A DNA stretch of 64,000 nt from Streptomyces sp. Alt3. Its GTDB lineage: Bacteria; Actinomycetota; Actinomycetes; Streptomycetales; Streptomycetaceae. A model generated the notes under the pieces. That model saw nothing but the letters and a program-made list of their open reading frames with translations. It searched no databases and had not been told where the DNA came from. Shown here piece by piece: positions 41,863-49,674 of this stretch (the first letter of the stretch is position 1; each line of letters begins with the position of its first letter). The translations under genes were made by a program, and so were the position numbers. The stretch is taken from positions 4,278,001 through 4,342,000 of the forward strand of contig NZ_CP120983.1 of NCBI RefSeq assembly GCF_030719215.1. Reading direction: 5' to 3'.

Positions 41863-43716
41863 ATGGCACGTGCGGTCGGCATCGACCTGGGCACGACTAA
41901 CTCCGTCGTCAGCGTTCTCGAAGGCGGCGAGCCCACCGTCATCACCAACGCCGAAGGCGCCAGGACCACGCCGTCCGTCGTCGCCTTCGCCAAGAACGGC
42001 GAGGTGCTCGTCGGCGAGGTCGCGAAGCGCCAGGCAGTCACCAACGTCGACAGGACGATCCGTTCGGTCAAGCGCCACATGGGCACTGACTGGAAGATCG
42101 AGATCGACGGCAAGAACTTCAACCCGCAGCAGATGAGCGCCTTCATCCTGCAGAAGCTGAAGCGCGACGCCGAGTCCTACCTGGGCGAGAAGGTCGCCGA
42201 CGCGGTCATCACCGTTCCGGCGTACTTCAACGACTCCGAGCGTCAGGCGACGAAGGAGGCCGGTGAGATCGCGGGCCTCAACGTCCTGCGCATCGTCAAC
42301 GAGCCGACCGCCGCCGCCCTGGCGTACGGCCTCGACAAGGACGACCAGACGATCCTCGTCTTCGACCTCGGTGGCGGCACCTTCGACGTGTCCCTCCTGG
42401 AGATCGGCGACGGCGTCGTCGAGGTGAAGGCCACCAACGGTGACAACCACCTCGGTGGTGACGACTGGGACCAGCGGGTCGTCGACTACCTGGTGAAGCA
42501 GTTCGCCAACGGCCACGGCGTGGACCTGTCCAAGGACAAGATGGCTCTCCAGCGTCTCCGCGAGGCCGCGGAGAAGGCGAAGATCGAGCTCTCGTCCTCG
42601 ACCGAGACCACGATCAACCTGCCCTACATCACGGCGTCCGCCGAGGGCCCGCTGCACCTGGACGAGAAGCTCACGCGCTCGCAGTTCCAGCAGCTGACCG
42701 CAGACCTCCTGGACCGCTGCAAGAACCCGTTCCACAACGTCATCAAGGACGCGGGCATCCAGCTCTCCGAGATCGACCACGTCGTTCTCGTCGGTGGCTC
42801 GACCCGTATGCCGGCCGTCGCCGAGCTCGTCAAGGAGCTCACGGGCGGCCAGGACGCCAACAAGGGTGTGAACCCGGACGAGGTCGTCGCCATCGGCGCC
42901 TCGCTCCAGGCCGGTGTCCTCAAGGGCGAGGTCAAGGACGTCCTGCTCCTCGACGTGACCCCGCTGTCCCTCGGCATCGAGACCAAGGGAGGGATCATGA
43001 CGAAGCTCATCGAGCGCAACACCACGATCCCGACCAAGCGTTCCGAGATCTTCACGACGGCCGAGGACAACCAGCCGTCCGTGCAGATCCAGGTCTACCA
43101 GGGCGAGCGCGAGATCGCGGCGTACAACAAGAAGCTCGGGATGTTCGAGCTCACCGGTCTGCCGCCGGCCCCGCGTGGTGTGCCGCAGATCGAGGTCGCC
43201 TTCGACATCGACGCCAACGGCATCATGCACGTCGCTGCCAAGGACCTCGGCACCGGCAAGGAGCAGAAGATGACCGTCACCGGTGGCTCCTCGCTGCCGA
43301 AGGACGAGGTCAACCGGATGCGCGAAGAGGCCGAGCAGTACGCCGACGAGGACCACCGCCGTCGCGAGGCCGCCGAGTCCCGCAACCAGGGCGAGCAGCT
43401 CGTCTACCAGACGGAGAAGTTCCTCAAGGACAACGAGGACAAGGTCCCCGGCGACGTGAAGACGGAGGTGGAGACCGCGCTCACCGAGCTGAAGGAGAAG
43501 CTCAAGGGCGAGGACACCGCCGAGATCCGCACCGCCACCGAGAAGGTCGCGGCCGTCTCCCAGAAGCTGGGCCAGGCGATGTACGCCAACACCCAGTCCG
43601 AGGGTGCGGCCCCGGGTGCCGAGGCGCCGGGCGACGCCCAGGGCAAGGCCGACGACGACGTCGTCGACGCCGAGATCGTGGACGACGAGAAGGACACGAA
43701 GGGCGGTGCGGCGTGA
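41863..43716 (+). CDS. dnaK: Molecular chaperone DnaK (Hsp70)
   Basis: 617 residues from ATG 41863 (TTGGAGGAATTGAA upstream). The ATPase domain begins VGIDLGTTNSVVSV, with FDLGGGTFDVS and VGGSTRMPAV. The substrate-binding domain follows from about residue 365, and the disordered acidic tail ends DDEKDTKGGAA. It folds nascent and damaged proteins with GrpE and DnaJ encoded downstream. First gene of an autoregulated heat-shock operon; DnaK itself is known to act as HspR co-repressor in Streptomyces. Confidence 0.98.
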   Translation: MARAVGIDLGTTNSVVSVLEGGEPTVITNAEGARTTPSVVAFAKNGEVLVGEVAKRQAVTNVDRTIRSVKRHMGTDWKIEIDGKNFNPQQMSAFILQKLKRDAESYLGEKVADAVITVPAYFNDSERQATKEAGEIAGLNVLRIVNEPTAAALAYGLDKDDQTILVFDLGGGTFDVSLLEIGDGVVEVKATNGDNHLGGDDWDQRVVDYLVKQFANGHGVDLSKDKMALQRLREAAEKAKIELSSSTETTINLPYITASAEGPLHLDEKLTRSQFQQLTADLLDRCKNPFHNVIKDAGIQLSEIDHVVLVGGSTRMPAVAELVKELTGGQDANKGVNPDEVVAIGASLQAGVLKGEVKDVLLLDVTPLSLGIETKGGIMTKLIERNTTIPTKRSEIFTTAEDNQPSVQIQVYQGEREIAAYNKKLGMFELTGLPPAPRGVPQIEVAFDIDANGIMHVAAKDLGTGKEQKMTVTGGSSLPKDEVNRMREEAEQYADEDHRRREAAESRNQGEQLVYQTEKFLKDNEDKVPGDVKTEVETALTELKEKLKGEDTAEIRTATEKVAAVSQKLGQAMYANTQSEGAAPGAEAPGDAQGKADDDVVDAEIVDDEKDTKGGAA

Positions 43717-44363
43717 CCGAGGAGACTCCGGGCTTCGACGAGAAGCCTGACGTCCCCTCCGGCGCGAGCTCCGACGACGCCGAGCCGAAGGCCGCCACCC
43801 CCTCCGACGAGGAGGCGGCGGCCCCGGCCGGGGACGTACCGCAGACAGCGGCACTGACGGCTCAGCTGGACCAGGTCCGTACCGCGCTCAACGAGCGTAC
43901 GGCCGACCTCCAGCGGCTCCAGGCCGAGTACCAGAACTACCGCCGCCGCGTCGAGCGCGACCGGGTCATGGTCAAGGAGGTCGCGGCAGCGGGTCTCCTG
44001 ACCGAGCTCCTGCCGGTGCTCGACGACGTCGGCCGGGCCCGCGAGCACGGCGAACTCGTCGGCGGGTTCAAGTCGGTGGCCGAATCCCTGGAGACGGTCG
44101 TCGCGAAGCTGGGCCTCCAGCAGTTCGGCAAGGAGGGCGAGCCCTTCGACCCGACGATCCACGAGGCCCTGATGCACTCGTACGCGCCGGACGTCACCGA
44201 GACGACCTGCGTGGCGATCCTGCAGCCCGGGTATCGCATCGGGGAGCGCACCATCCGCCCCGCGCGGGTGGCCGTGGCGGAGCCGCAGCCGGGCGCCACG
44301 CCCGCGGCGGCGAAGGAAGAGAAGGCAGACGACGAGGAGAGCGGTGGCACCGAAGAGGTCTGA
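43713..44363 (+). CDS. grpE: Nucleotide exchange factor GrpE
   Basis: 216 residues from GTG 43713, overlapping the dnaK stop by four bases (GTGA). An acidic disordered N-terminus (1-45) precedes a long coiled coil (TAQLDQVRTALNERTADLQR) and the beta domain (FDPTIHEALMHSYAPDV, ILQPGYRIGERTIRPARVAV). It drives ADP release from DnaK. A polar C-terminal tail follows. Confidence 0.95.
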   Translation: MTEETPGFDEKPDVPSGASSDDAEPKAATPSDEEAAAPAGDVPQTAALTAQLDQVRTALNERTADLQRLQAEYQNYRRRVERDRVMVKEVAAAGLLTELLPVLDDVGRAREHGELVGGFKSVAESLETVVAKLGLQQFGKEGEPFDPTIHEALMHSYAPDVTETTCVAILQPGYRIGERTIRPARVAVAEPQPGATPAAAKEEKADDEESGGTEEV

Positions 44364-44456
44364 CATTCCGTCCGACCACTGCGGTGAACACCGACGGGGC
44401 GTGCGGCCGGCCACGGGGCCGGCCGCACGGCCGATCGTCCGGAAGGAGGGACGTCG

Positions 44457-45650
44457 ATGAGCACGAAGGACTTCGTCGAGAAGGACTACTACAAGGTTCT
44501 CGGCGTCCCCAAGGACGCCACCGACGCCGAGGTCAAGAAGGCGTACCGGAAGCTCGCCCGCGAGTACCACCCGGACGCCAACAAGGGTGACGCCAAGGCC
44601 GAGGAGCGCTTCAAGGAGATCTCCGAGGCGAACGACGTCCTCGGCGACCCCAAGAAGCGCAAGGAGTACGACGAGGCGCGCGCCCTCTTCGGCAGCGGAG
44701 GCTTCCGGGCGGGTCCCGGCGGTGCGGGCGGCAACTTCAACTTCGACCTGGGCGACCTCTTCGGAGGTGCCCCGGGCGGTGGCCAGAACGCCGGCGCCGG
44801 TGGGTTCGGCGGTGGCGGCGGTGGCGGCCTGGGGGACGTCTTCGGCGGACTGTTCAACCGTGGCGGTGCGGGCACACGTGTCCAGCCGCGGCGCGGCCAG
44901 GACATCGAGTCCGAGGTGACGCTCAGCTTCACCGAGGCGGTCGACGGGGCCACGGTCCCGTTGCGGATGTCCAGCCAGGCTCCCTGCAAGGCGTGTTCGG
45001 GCACCGGCGACAAGAACGGCACCCCGAGGGTCTGCCCGACGTGCGTCGGCACCGGCCAGGTGTCGCGCGGCACCGGCGGCGGTTTCTCGCTGACCGATCC
45101 CTGCGTGGACTGCAAGGGCCGGGGCCTCATCGCCCAGGACCCCTGCGACGTCTGCAAGGGCAGCGGCCGGGCGAAGTCCGCCCGCACGATGCAGGTCAGG
45201 ATCCCGGCGGGGGTGTCGGACGGCCAGCGGATCAGGCTGCGCGGCAAGGGCAGCCCGGGCGAGCGCGGCGGACCTGCCGGCGACCTCTACGTCGTCGTCC
45301 ACGTCGACGCCCACCCGGTGTTCGGACGCAAGGGCGACAACCTCACCGTCACCGTGCCCGTCACCTTCCCGGAGGCGGCGCTCGGCGGTGAGGTGAAGGT
45401 CCCCACGCTCGGCGGGCCCCCGGTCACCCTGAAACTCCCGGCGGGCACGCCCAACGGACGTACCATGCGGGCCCGCGGCAAGGGCGCCGTGCGCAAGGAC
45501 GGCACCCGGGGCGACCTCCTGGTCACCGTCGAGGTGTCCGTGCCCACGGACCTCGGCGCGGACGCTCAGGACGCACTGGAGGCCTACCGGAAGGCGACCG
45601 CGGGGGAGGACCCGCGGGCGGAGCTGTTCCAGGCTGCGAAGGGAGCTTGA
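44457..45650 (+). CDS. dnaJ: Co-chaperone DnaJ (Hsp40)
   Basis: 397 residues from ATG 44457 (GGAAGGAGGGACGTCG upstream). J domain with HPD in REYHPDANKG, a Gly/Phe-rich region (about 80-140), and four zinc-finger repeats CKACSGTG, CPTCVGTG, CVDCKGRG and CDVCKGSG. The C-terminal substrate domain is complete. Delivers clients to DnaK and stimulates its ATPase. 93 bp after grpE; its stop abuts hspR. Confidence 0.96.
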   Translation: MSTKDFVEKDYYKVLGVPKDATDAEVKKAYRKLAREYHPDANKGDAKAEERFKEISEANDVLGDPKKRKEYDEARALFGSGGFRAGPGGAGGNFNFDLGDLFGGAPGGGQNAGAGGFGGGGGGGLGDVFGGLFNRGGAGTRVQPRRGQDIESEVTLSFTEAVDGATVPLRMSSQAPCKACSGTGDKNGTPRVCPTCVGTGQVSRGTGGGFSLTDPCVDCKGRGLIAQDPCDVCKGSGRAKSARTMQVRIPAGVSDGQRIRLRGKGSPGERGGPAGDLYVVVHVDAHPVFGRKGDNLTVTVPVTFPEAALGGEVKVPTLGGPPVTLKLPAGTPNGRTMRARGKGAVRKDGTRGDLLVTVEVSVPTDLGADAQDALEAYRKATAGEDPRAELFQAAKGA

Positions 45651-45651
45651 G

Positions 45652-46098
45652 ATGGACGGCCGTCGACGCAATCCGTACCAGCTGACCGACGAATCACCGG
45701 TCTACGTGATCTCGATCGCGGCCCAGCTCTCGGGCCTGCACCCGCAGACACTGCGCCAGTACGACCGTCTCGGCCTGGTCTCGCCCGACCGTACGGCCGG
45801 GCGCGGCCGGCGCTACTCGGCCCGTGACATCGAACTGCTGCGCACCGTGCAGCAGCTGTCGCAGGACGAGGGCATCAACCTCGCGGGCATCAAGCGGATC
45901 ATCGAGCTGGAGAACCAGGTTGCCGCGCTCCAGCAGCGCGTCGCCGAGCTCTCCGCGGCGGTGGACGGCGCGGCCGTGGCCATGCAGCAGCGTGAGGCCC
46001 AGGTGCACGCCTCCTACCGGCGGGACCTGGTGCCGTACCAGGACGTGCAGCAGACGAGCGCGCTGGTGGTCTGGCGGCCCAAGAGGCCGAAGGACTGA
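45652..46098 (+). CDS. hspR: Heat-shock repressor HspR
   Basis: 148 residues from ATG 45652, one base after the dnaJ stop. MerR-type HTH and wing (YVISIAAQLSGLHPQTLRQY, RGRRYSARDIELLRTVQQLS) followed by a coiled coil (IIELENQVAALQQRVAELSA). Represses this operon and clpB by binding HAIR sites; such sites are visible at 41821 and 49591 in this window. Confidence 0.95.
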   Translation: MDGRRRNPYQLTDESPVYVISIAAQLSGLHPQTLRQYDRLGLVSPDRTAGRGRRYSARDIELLRTVQQLSQDEGINLAGIKRIIELENQVAALQQRVAELSAAVDGAAVAMQQREAQVHASYRRDLVPYQDVQQTSALVVWRPKRPKD

Positions 46099-46109
46099 GC
46101 CGGCAGGGC

Positions 46110-46150
46110 AAGGGCCCGCATCGAGTCTCATGACTCGGATGCGGGCCCTT
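46110..46150 (+). terminator. Bidirectional terminator of hspR and the first LuxR gene
   Basis: Arms of about 18 bp (AAGGGCCCGCATCGAGTC) with one bulged base and a 4-nt loop; the LuxR gene's stop codon lies in the loop and its last codons in one arm. Confidence 0.8.
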
Positions 46151-47144
46151 TCCGTGTGCCCGGGGCGGCGCCGGTCTCGTCCACGATGCCTGACCGCACG
46201 ATGAGGGCCCCGAGATGGGTGCGGCTGTCGGCGCCGAGTGCCTGCATCAGCTTGGCGATGTGAGCGCGGCAGGTGCGGACACTGATGCCCAGCTTGCGTG
46301 CCACCGCGTCGTCGACATGGCCCTGGCTGAGGAGCCGGGCGATGCTCTGCTGGACGGCCGTGACCTGGATTCCCGGGGTGGTCGTGGGGAGCGGCCGGGC
46401 GAGCGGGGTCGCCTGCGTCCAGAGGACCTCGTAGACCTGGACGAGGTAGCGGACGAGAGCGGGGTGGCGGATCTCCAGTGCCGTGCTGCGGTCGGCGGTG
46501 GCCGGGATGAAGGCCACCCTGCGGTCGAAGATGAGCAGCCGCTCCACGGTCAGTTCGGTGGTCCGGACGTCGAGGGACTCCGCGGGCACCTGTCGCAGGT
46601 AGTCCCTGACCTGCGTGCTGTAACGCGCCGGGTGCTGGTAGATGTGACGGAGCCCGGCGCCCCGGGCGATGGCGGTCCTGGCGTTGTCCAGGGCCGTGCG
46701 CAGGGTGGTGCGGGGCCGTGTGCTCCCCGGCTGCGCCGTGAGGACTTCGTCCGTGGCCTGGGCGGTGGCCTCGTGGATGGCCGTCCGTATCGCCTCGGGA
46801 CCTTCCAGCATGGTGATGGCCAGATGGGGGTCGCCGTTGGCTATGGCGGCCAGGGGGGCCAGGGACCGGGTCAGGCCGAGGGTCCGCTCCACACGCTCGT
46901 CGATCTCGCGTGTGAGCGGCTGCAGCAGGCGGGCCAGGGCCGCCGAGGGCGGGACGGGACGGAACCACTCCTCGTCCCAGGGATCGGGCTGCACCAGCGC
47001 CCCGTCGGTCAGGCACGGTGCCGCGTCGAGATCGGAGCGGGCGATCCGCCCCTGGCGCAGGGCCCGTTCGTACAGATCCAGTCCGGGGGCGCAGAGTTCT
47101 CTCGGGCTGTGGTTGTGCGGCGGTTGCACCGGTTCTGTTCCCAT
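46128..47144 (-). CDS. LuxR-type HTH regulator with TrmB/phospholipase-D-like sensor part
   Basis: 338 residues from ATG 47144. The N-terminal 250 residues have a pattern seen in Streptomyces regulators with a TrmB-like or PLD-like module (RPVPPSAALARLLQPL, then VLTAQPGSTRP and TTELTVERLLIFDRRVAFIP). The C-terminal LuxR HTH reads SIARLLSQGHVDDAVARKLG then SVRTCRAHIAKLMQALGADS. It is a close paralogue of the next gene, in tandem, probably by duplication. Targets unknown; the DITWG operon beside the second copy is a candidate. Confidence 0.78.
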   Translation of the reverse strand: MGTEPVQPPHNHSPRELCAPGLDLYERALRQGRIARSDLDAAPCLTDGALVQPDPWDEEWFRPVPPSAALARLLQPLTREIDERVERTLGLTRSLAPLAAIANGDPHLAITMLEGPEAIRTAIHEATAQATDEVLTAQPGSTRPRTTLRTALDNARTAIARGAGLRHIYQHPARYSTQVRDYLRQVPAESLDVRTTELTVERLLIFDRRVAFIPATADRSTALEIRHPALVRYLVQVYEVLWTQATPLARPLPTTTPGIQVTAVQQSIARLLSQGHVDDAVARKLGISVRTCRAHIAKLMQALGADSRTHLGALIVRSGIVDETGAAPGTRKGPASES

Positions 47145-47305
47145 CTGGGAGCCCCCCGCTTTGTGCGCTGCAACAAGTTGCCGGTGGCGGAAGCCTAGTG
47201 TTCGGGTGGAGTGTGGACGTGTTGTGGCCGTGGGAGCCCGCCCGGGCGCCCGGCCTGCCGCTCGTCACGGAGCGGCGGCGCCTCGCTCCGGCGGGGCCTC
47301 GGCCG

Positions 47306-48286
47306 TCAGTTCTTCTGGTCCAGGATTCCTGACTGTGAGATGAGGTAGCCGAGCTGAGCCCGACTGCCGCTGCCGAGGGCCGCGTTGAGCTTCGCTATGT
47401 GCGCCCGGCAGGTGCGGACGTTCATGCCGAGCCGGCGGGCTATCGAATCGTCGACGTGCCCCTCGACCAGCAGCTGGGCGATGGAGCGCTGTACCCCGCT
47501 GATTCCGGCGGGGGTCGGTGTGTACGAGACGTCCTCCAGCAGCGGGGTGGCACGCTGCCAGAGCTGCTCGAAGACGTTGATCAGGTAGGAGACGAGACCC
47601 GGGTGCCGCAGTTCGAGTGCGACCGTCAGGTCGTCCTGGGCAGGGATGAAGGCGACGGCGCGGTCGAAGATGAGCATGCGCTGCACGAGTTCCTCCAGCG
47701 TGCGGATCTCGACGCCCTCGGCGAGCCGCTCCGCGTACGCGAACGTCCCGTGGTGATGGCGGACCGTGTGCTGGTAGAGGGTGCGGATGCTGACTCCGCG
47801 GTCCACCACGGCCGTGCCGCGCTCCAGCCCCTTGCTGAGGATGTCCTCGCTGCGAACCCCTCCGGGCTGCACGGTGAGCACTTCGCTGCGGCATTCGGCC
47901 GTGGCCACGTCGATGGCCGCGTTGATGCGGGTGCCGCCTTCGAGCACGGTGATTGCGTGAGTCGTGGGCGGATCCTGCGCGCTGATGTCCATGAAAGGTT
48001 CGAAGGACTCGGTGAGCTCCAGGGAATGGCGCCGGCGCTCCTGGATCTCCCTCTCGATGGGGTGCAGCCGCTGGGCGAGGGCCGCCGACGGCGGCACGGG
48101 GCGTAGCCAGTCGGCGTCGTCGGGGTCGGGGTGGAGCAGGGCGAAGTCCATCAGGCACGGAGCGGGCTCCACCTCCGAACGCGGTATGCGGCCGGAGCGC
48201 AGCGCGCTCGCGTAGAGGCGCTGCCCCGCATCGCATAGTTGGGTGATCCCGTGCCGATGCGCCCCATTTGAGTCGCATGTATCCAT
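47306..48286 (-). CDS. LuxR-type HTH regulator, paralogue of the preceding gene
   Basis: 326 residues from ATG 48286 (GGGGGGTGGAG upstream; ATG 48301 is an alternative). Same architecture as 46128-47144: RPVPPSAALAQRLHPIEREI, VLTVQPGGVRSEDILSKGLE, LVQRMLIFDRAVAFIPAQDD, and the LuxR HTH HVDDSIARRLGMNVRTCRAH. It is divergent from the DITWG-repeat gene across 128 bp containing a CATGTTC-N12-GAACATG inverted repeat, so it is the likely regulator of that operon and of itself. Confidence 0.78.
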   Translation of the reverse strand: MDTCDSNGAHRHGITQLCDAGQRLYASALRSGRIPRSEVEPAPCLMDFALLHPDPDDADWLRPVPPSAALAQRLHPIEREIQERRRHSLELTESFEPFMDISAQDPPTTHAITVLEGGTRINAAIDVATAECRSEVLTVQPGGVRSEDILSKGLERGTAVVDRGVSIRTLYQHTVRHHHGTFAYAERLAEGVEIRTLEELVQRMLIFDRAVAFIPAQDDLTVALELRHPGLVSYLINVFEQLWQRATPLLEDVSYTPTPAGISGVQRSIAQLLVEGHVDDSIARRLGMNVRTCRAHIAKLNAALGSGSRAQLGYLISQSGILDQKN

Positions 48287-48298
48287 ATCTCCACCCCC

Positions 48299-48324
48299 CA
48301 TGTTCCTGAACGTGCAAGAACATG
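48299..48324. promoter_or_regulatory. Inverted repeat in the divergent LuxR/DITWG promoter
   Basis: CATGTTC-N12-GAACATG with perfect 7-bp arms, 13 bp upstream of the LuxR start and about 90 bp from the DITWG gene; a plausible LuxR-dimer site. Confidence 0.55.
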
Positions 48325-48414
48325 ATGCATCGATCCAGTGGTGCTTGCGTGTCCGCGTGAGACATCGTCTTGAGAGCGGGGGAGATGAATCCATCAAGTG
48401 AGGACGAAGCCGAA

Positions 48415-48693
48415 ATGTCTAAGCGAATGCTTCGCTCGGTGCTTGCCACGGCTTTCGTGGGGGCCCTGGCCTACGGTGCGTTGGGTGTCCAGGACATCAC
48501 CTGGGGGGCTGCACAGGCAGAGCAGGCGACGGCAGTGCCCGGTGACATCACATGGGGTGCGGCTCCGACCGACATCACGTGGGGTGTGGCCTCGGGCGAC
48601 ATCACCTGGGGTGCGCCTCCGACCGACATCACCTGGGGTGCGACCTCGGGTGACATCACGTGGGGTGTGGCTCCGACCGGCCCTGCGGCATGA
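48415..48693 (+). CDS. Exported peptide with six DITWG repeats
   Basis: 92 residues from ATG 48415 (GAGGA upstream; ATG 48385 is also in frame). MSKRMLRSVLATAFVGALAY looks like a signal peptide or N-terminal anchor. After it come six DITWG units: one separated by a 12-residue spacer (AAQAEQATAVPG), then five at an exact 9-residue period whose ends alternate PT and SG (DITWGAAPT, DITWGVASG, DITWGAPPT, DITWGATSG, DITWGVAPT). The protein ends GPAA. There is no cysteine. It could be a multi-core peptide precursor, a secreted structural peptide or a signal. The stop overlaps the next start by four bases (ATGA). Confidence 0.75.
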   Translation: MSKRMLRSVLATAFVGALAYGALGVQDITWGAAQAEQATAVPGDITWGAAPTDITWGVASGDITWGAPPTDITWGATSGDITWGVAPTGPAA

Positions 48694-49010
48694 CCACCCC
48701 GCCGGACGACCGAACCTTCCGACGGGAGATGGCCACGGCGTACCGCTCAGGGTGGCATTTCATCGATCTGCTCACGGCACTTACCCGCCAGGGCGATTCG
48801 TTGATGGTCACCCTGTTCGGGGAGCCGATCGTCGTCGTGATGGAAACGGATGACGACATCCGCGCCTATCGCTGTCTTCGCCGGCCCCGCGGAGCGCCCC
48901 AGCCTGTTCGATGTGCCGTGCGGTACGGCATGATTTTCGTGAATCTCGATCAGCGTGACCACGAGCTGTTCGAATCAGAAACCATTTCCGCCACCCCCCG
49001 CAGTGCCTGA
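48690..49010 (+). CDS. Small Rieske-oxygenase-like protein lacking cluster ligands
   Basis: 106 residues, coupled to the DITWG gene. It reads like the N-terminal part of a ring-hydroxylating oxygenase alpha subunit: FRREMATAYRSGWHFIDLL, then LFGEPIVVVMETDDDIRAYR, and YGMIFVNLD. However, the CxH ligand pair is replaced by CLRRPRG, the second CxxH pair is deleted, and there is no catalytic iron domain. So it cannot hold a normal 2Fe-2S cluster. It is probably a repurposed binding protein for the repeat peptide, or a decayed enzyme; coupling to an intact upstream gene favours the former. The similarity is by eye. Confidence 0.6.
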   Translation: MTTPPDDRTFRREMATAYRSGWHFIDLLTALTRQGDSLMVTLFGEPIVVVMETDDDIRAYRCLRRPRGAPQPVRCAVRYGMIFVNLDQRDHELFESETISATPRSA

Positions 49011-49052
49011 ACGATTCCCCCGTCGTTCCATATCGTTCCGGCACTTCCCCCA

Positions 49053-49095
49053 CACAGCGGCGCCATCGTGACCTGAACACGGTGGCGCCGCTGTG
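49053..49095 (+). terminator. Bidirectional terminator
   Basis: 18-bp arms (CACAGCGGCGCCATCGTG with one G-T pair) and 7-nt loop, between the convergent Rieske-like and PPOX genes. Confidence 0.8.
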
Positions 49096-49134
49096 CTGCC
49101 CGGAATCCCACCGGAATTTCCGGGCCTGAATTCC

Positions 49135-49536
49135 TCAGCCCTTTCCGAGCGCCCTGTCCACGGCGATCTCGATGACGACCCGTTCCGGGTTGTGGCGCGG
49201 CGTGCGTTCGTAGCGCTCCGCGTAGCGGCGTACCGCGTCCTCGACCTCCTCGGGCTCCGTACGCACCACCGCGCGGCCTTCCAGGGTCGCCCAGCGGCGC
49301 CCCTGCATCTGGCAGACCGCGACCCGTGCCCCCTCCGGGCCCGCCGCCAGGACGTGGGCGGCCTTCCTGGTGTTCCCGCCCGTGATGACACGGGCGATCC
49401 GCGTCTCCGGGTCGTAGGTCACGCCGACGGGCACCACGTGCGGTGTGCCGTCCGGGCGGAGGGTGGTCAGGGTGCACACGTGGCGCTCGCGCCAGAAGGC
49501 GAGGTACTCGGGGCCGGGGTTGCGTACGTCAGGCAT
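49135..49536 (-). CDS. PPOX-class (pyridoxamine-phosphate-oxidase-fold) protein
   Basis: 133 residues. The split-barrel flavin/F420 fold is indicated by HVCTLTTLRPDGTPHVVPVG, then VITGGNTRKAAHVLAAGPEG and RRWATLEGRAVV. Small actinobacterial members usually bind F420 or FMN and reduce small molecules, or bind haem; the cofactor is not certain. ATG 49536. It is divergent from clpB and convergent with the DITWG operon. Confidence 0.8.
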   Translation of the reverse strand: MPDVRNPGPEYLAFWRERHVCTLTTLRPDGTPHVVPVGVTYDPETRIARVITGGNTRKAAHVLAAGPEGARVAVCQMQGRRWATLEGRAVVRTEPEEVEDAVRRYAERYERTPRHNPERVVIEIAVDRALGKG

Positions 49537-49590
49537 GAGGTCAGCCTAGAGAGAGGGCCCGGGGGTGGCCCGGGGAGGTGCCGGAGCAGC

Positions 49591-49611
49591 CTTGAGTGGA
49601 ATAGACTCAAC
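49591..49611 (+). promoter_or_regulatory. HAIR element (HspR operator) of clpB
   Basis: CTTGAGT-N7-ACTCAAC, one base from the perfect HspR site, 63 bp upstream of the clpB start. Confidence 0.88.
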
Positions 49612-49674
49612 TTTGTACCCGTTGTTCGAGTCAAAGTTCCGAGAAGAACCCCGAACGAGGAGGAGACAGCGCCC

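Noticed and set aside
41863..43716. A long antisense frame opposite dnaK as a genuine glutamate-dehydrogenase-like gene, as sometimes claimed for dnaK antisense frames
   Set aside because: Such frames are a known by-product of codon bias opposite dnaK; nothing here supports expression.
48415..48693. The DITWG protein as a lanthipeptide or other cysteine-based peptide
   Set aside because: It has no cysteine and no LanM, LanC, YcaO, radical-SAM or ATP-grasp gene nearby.
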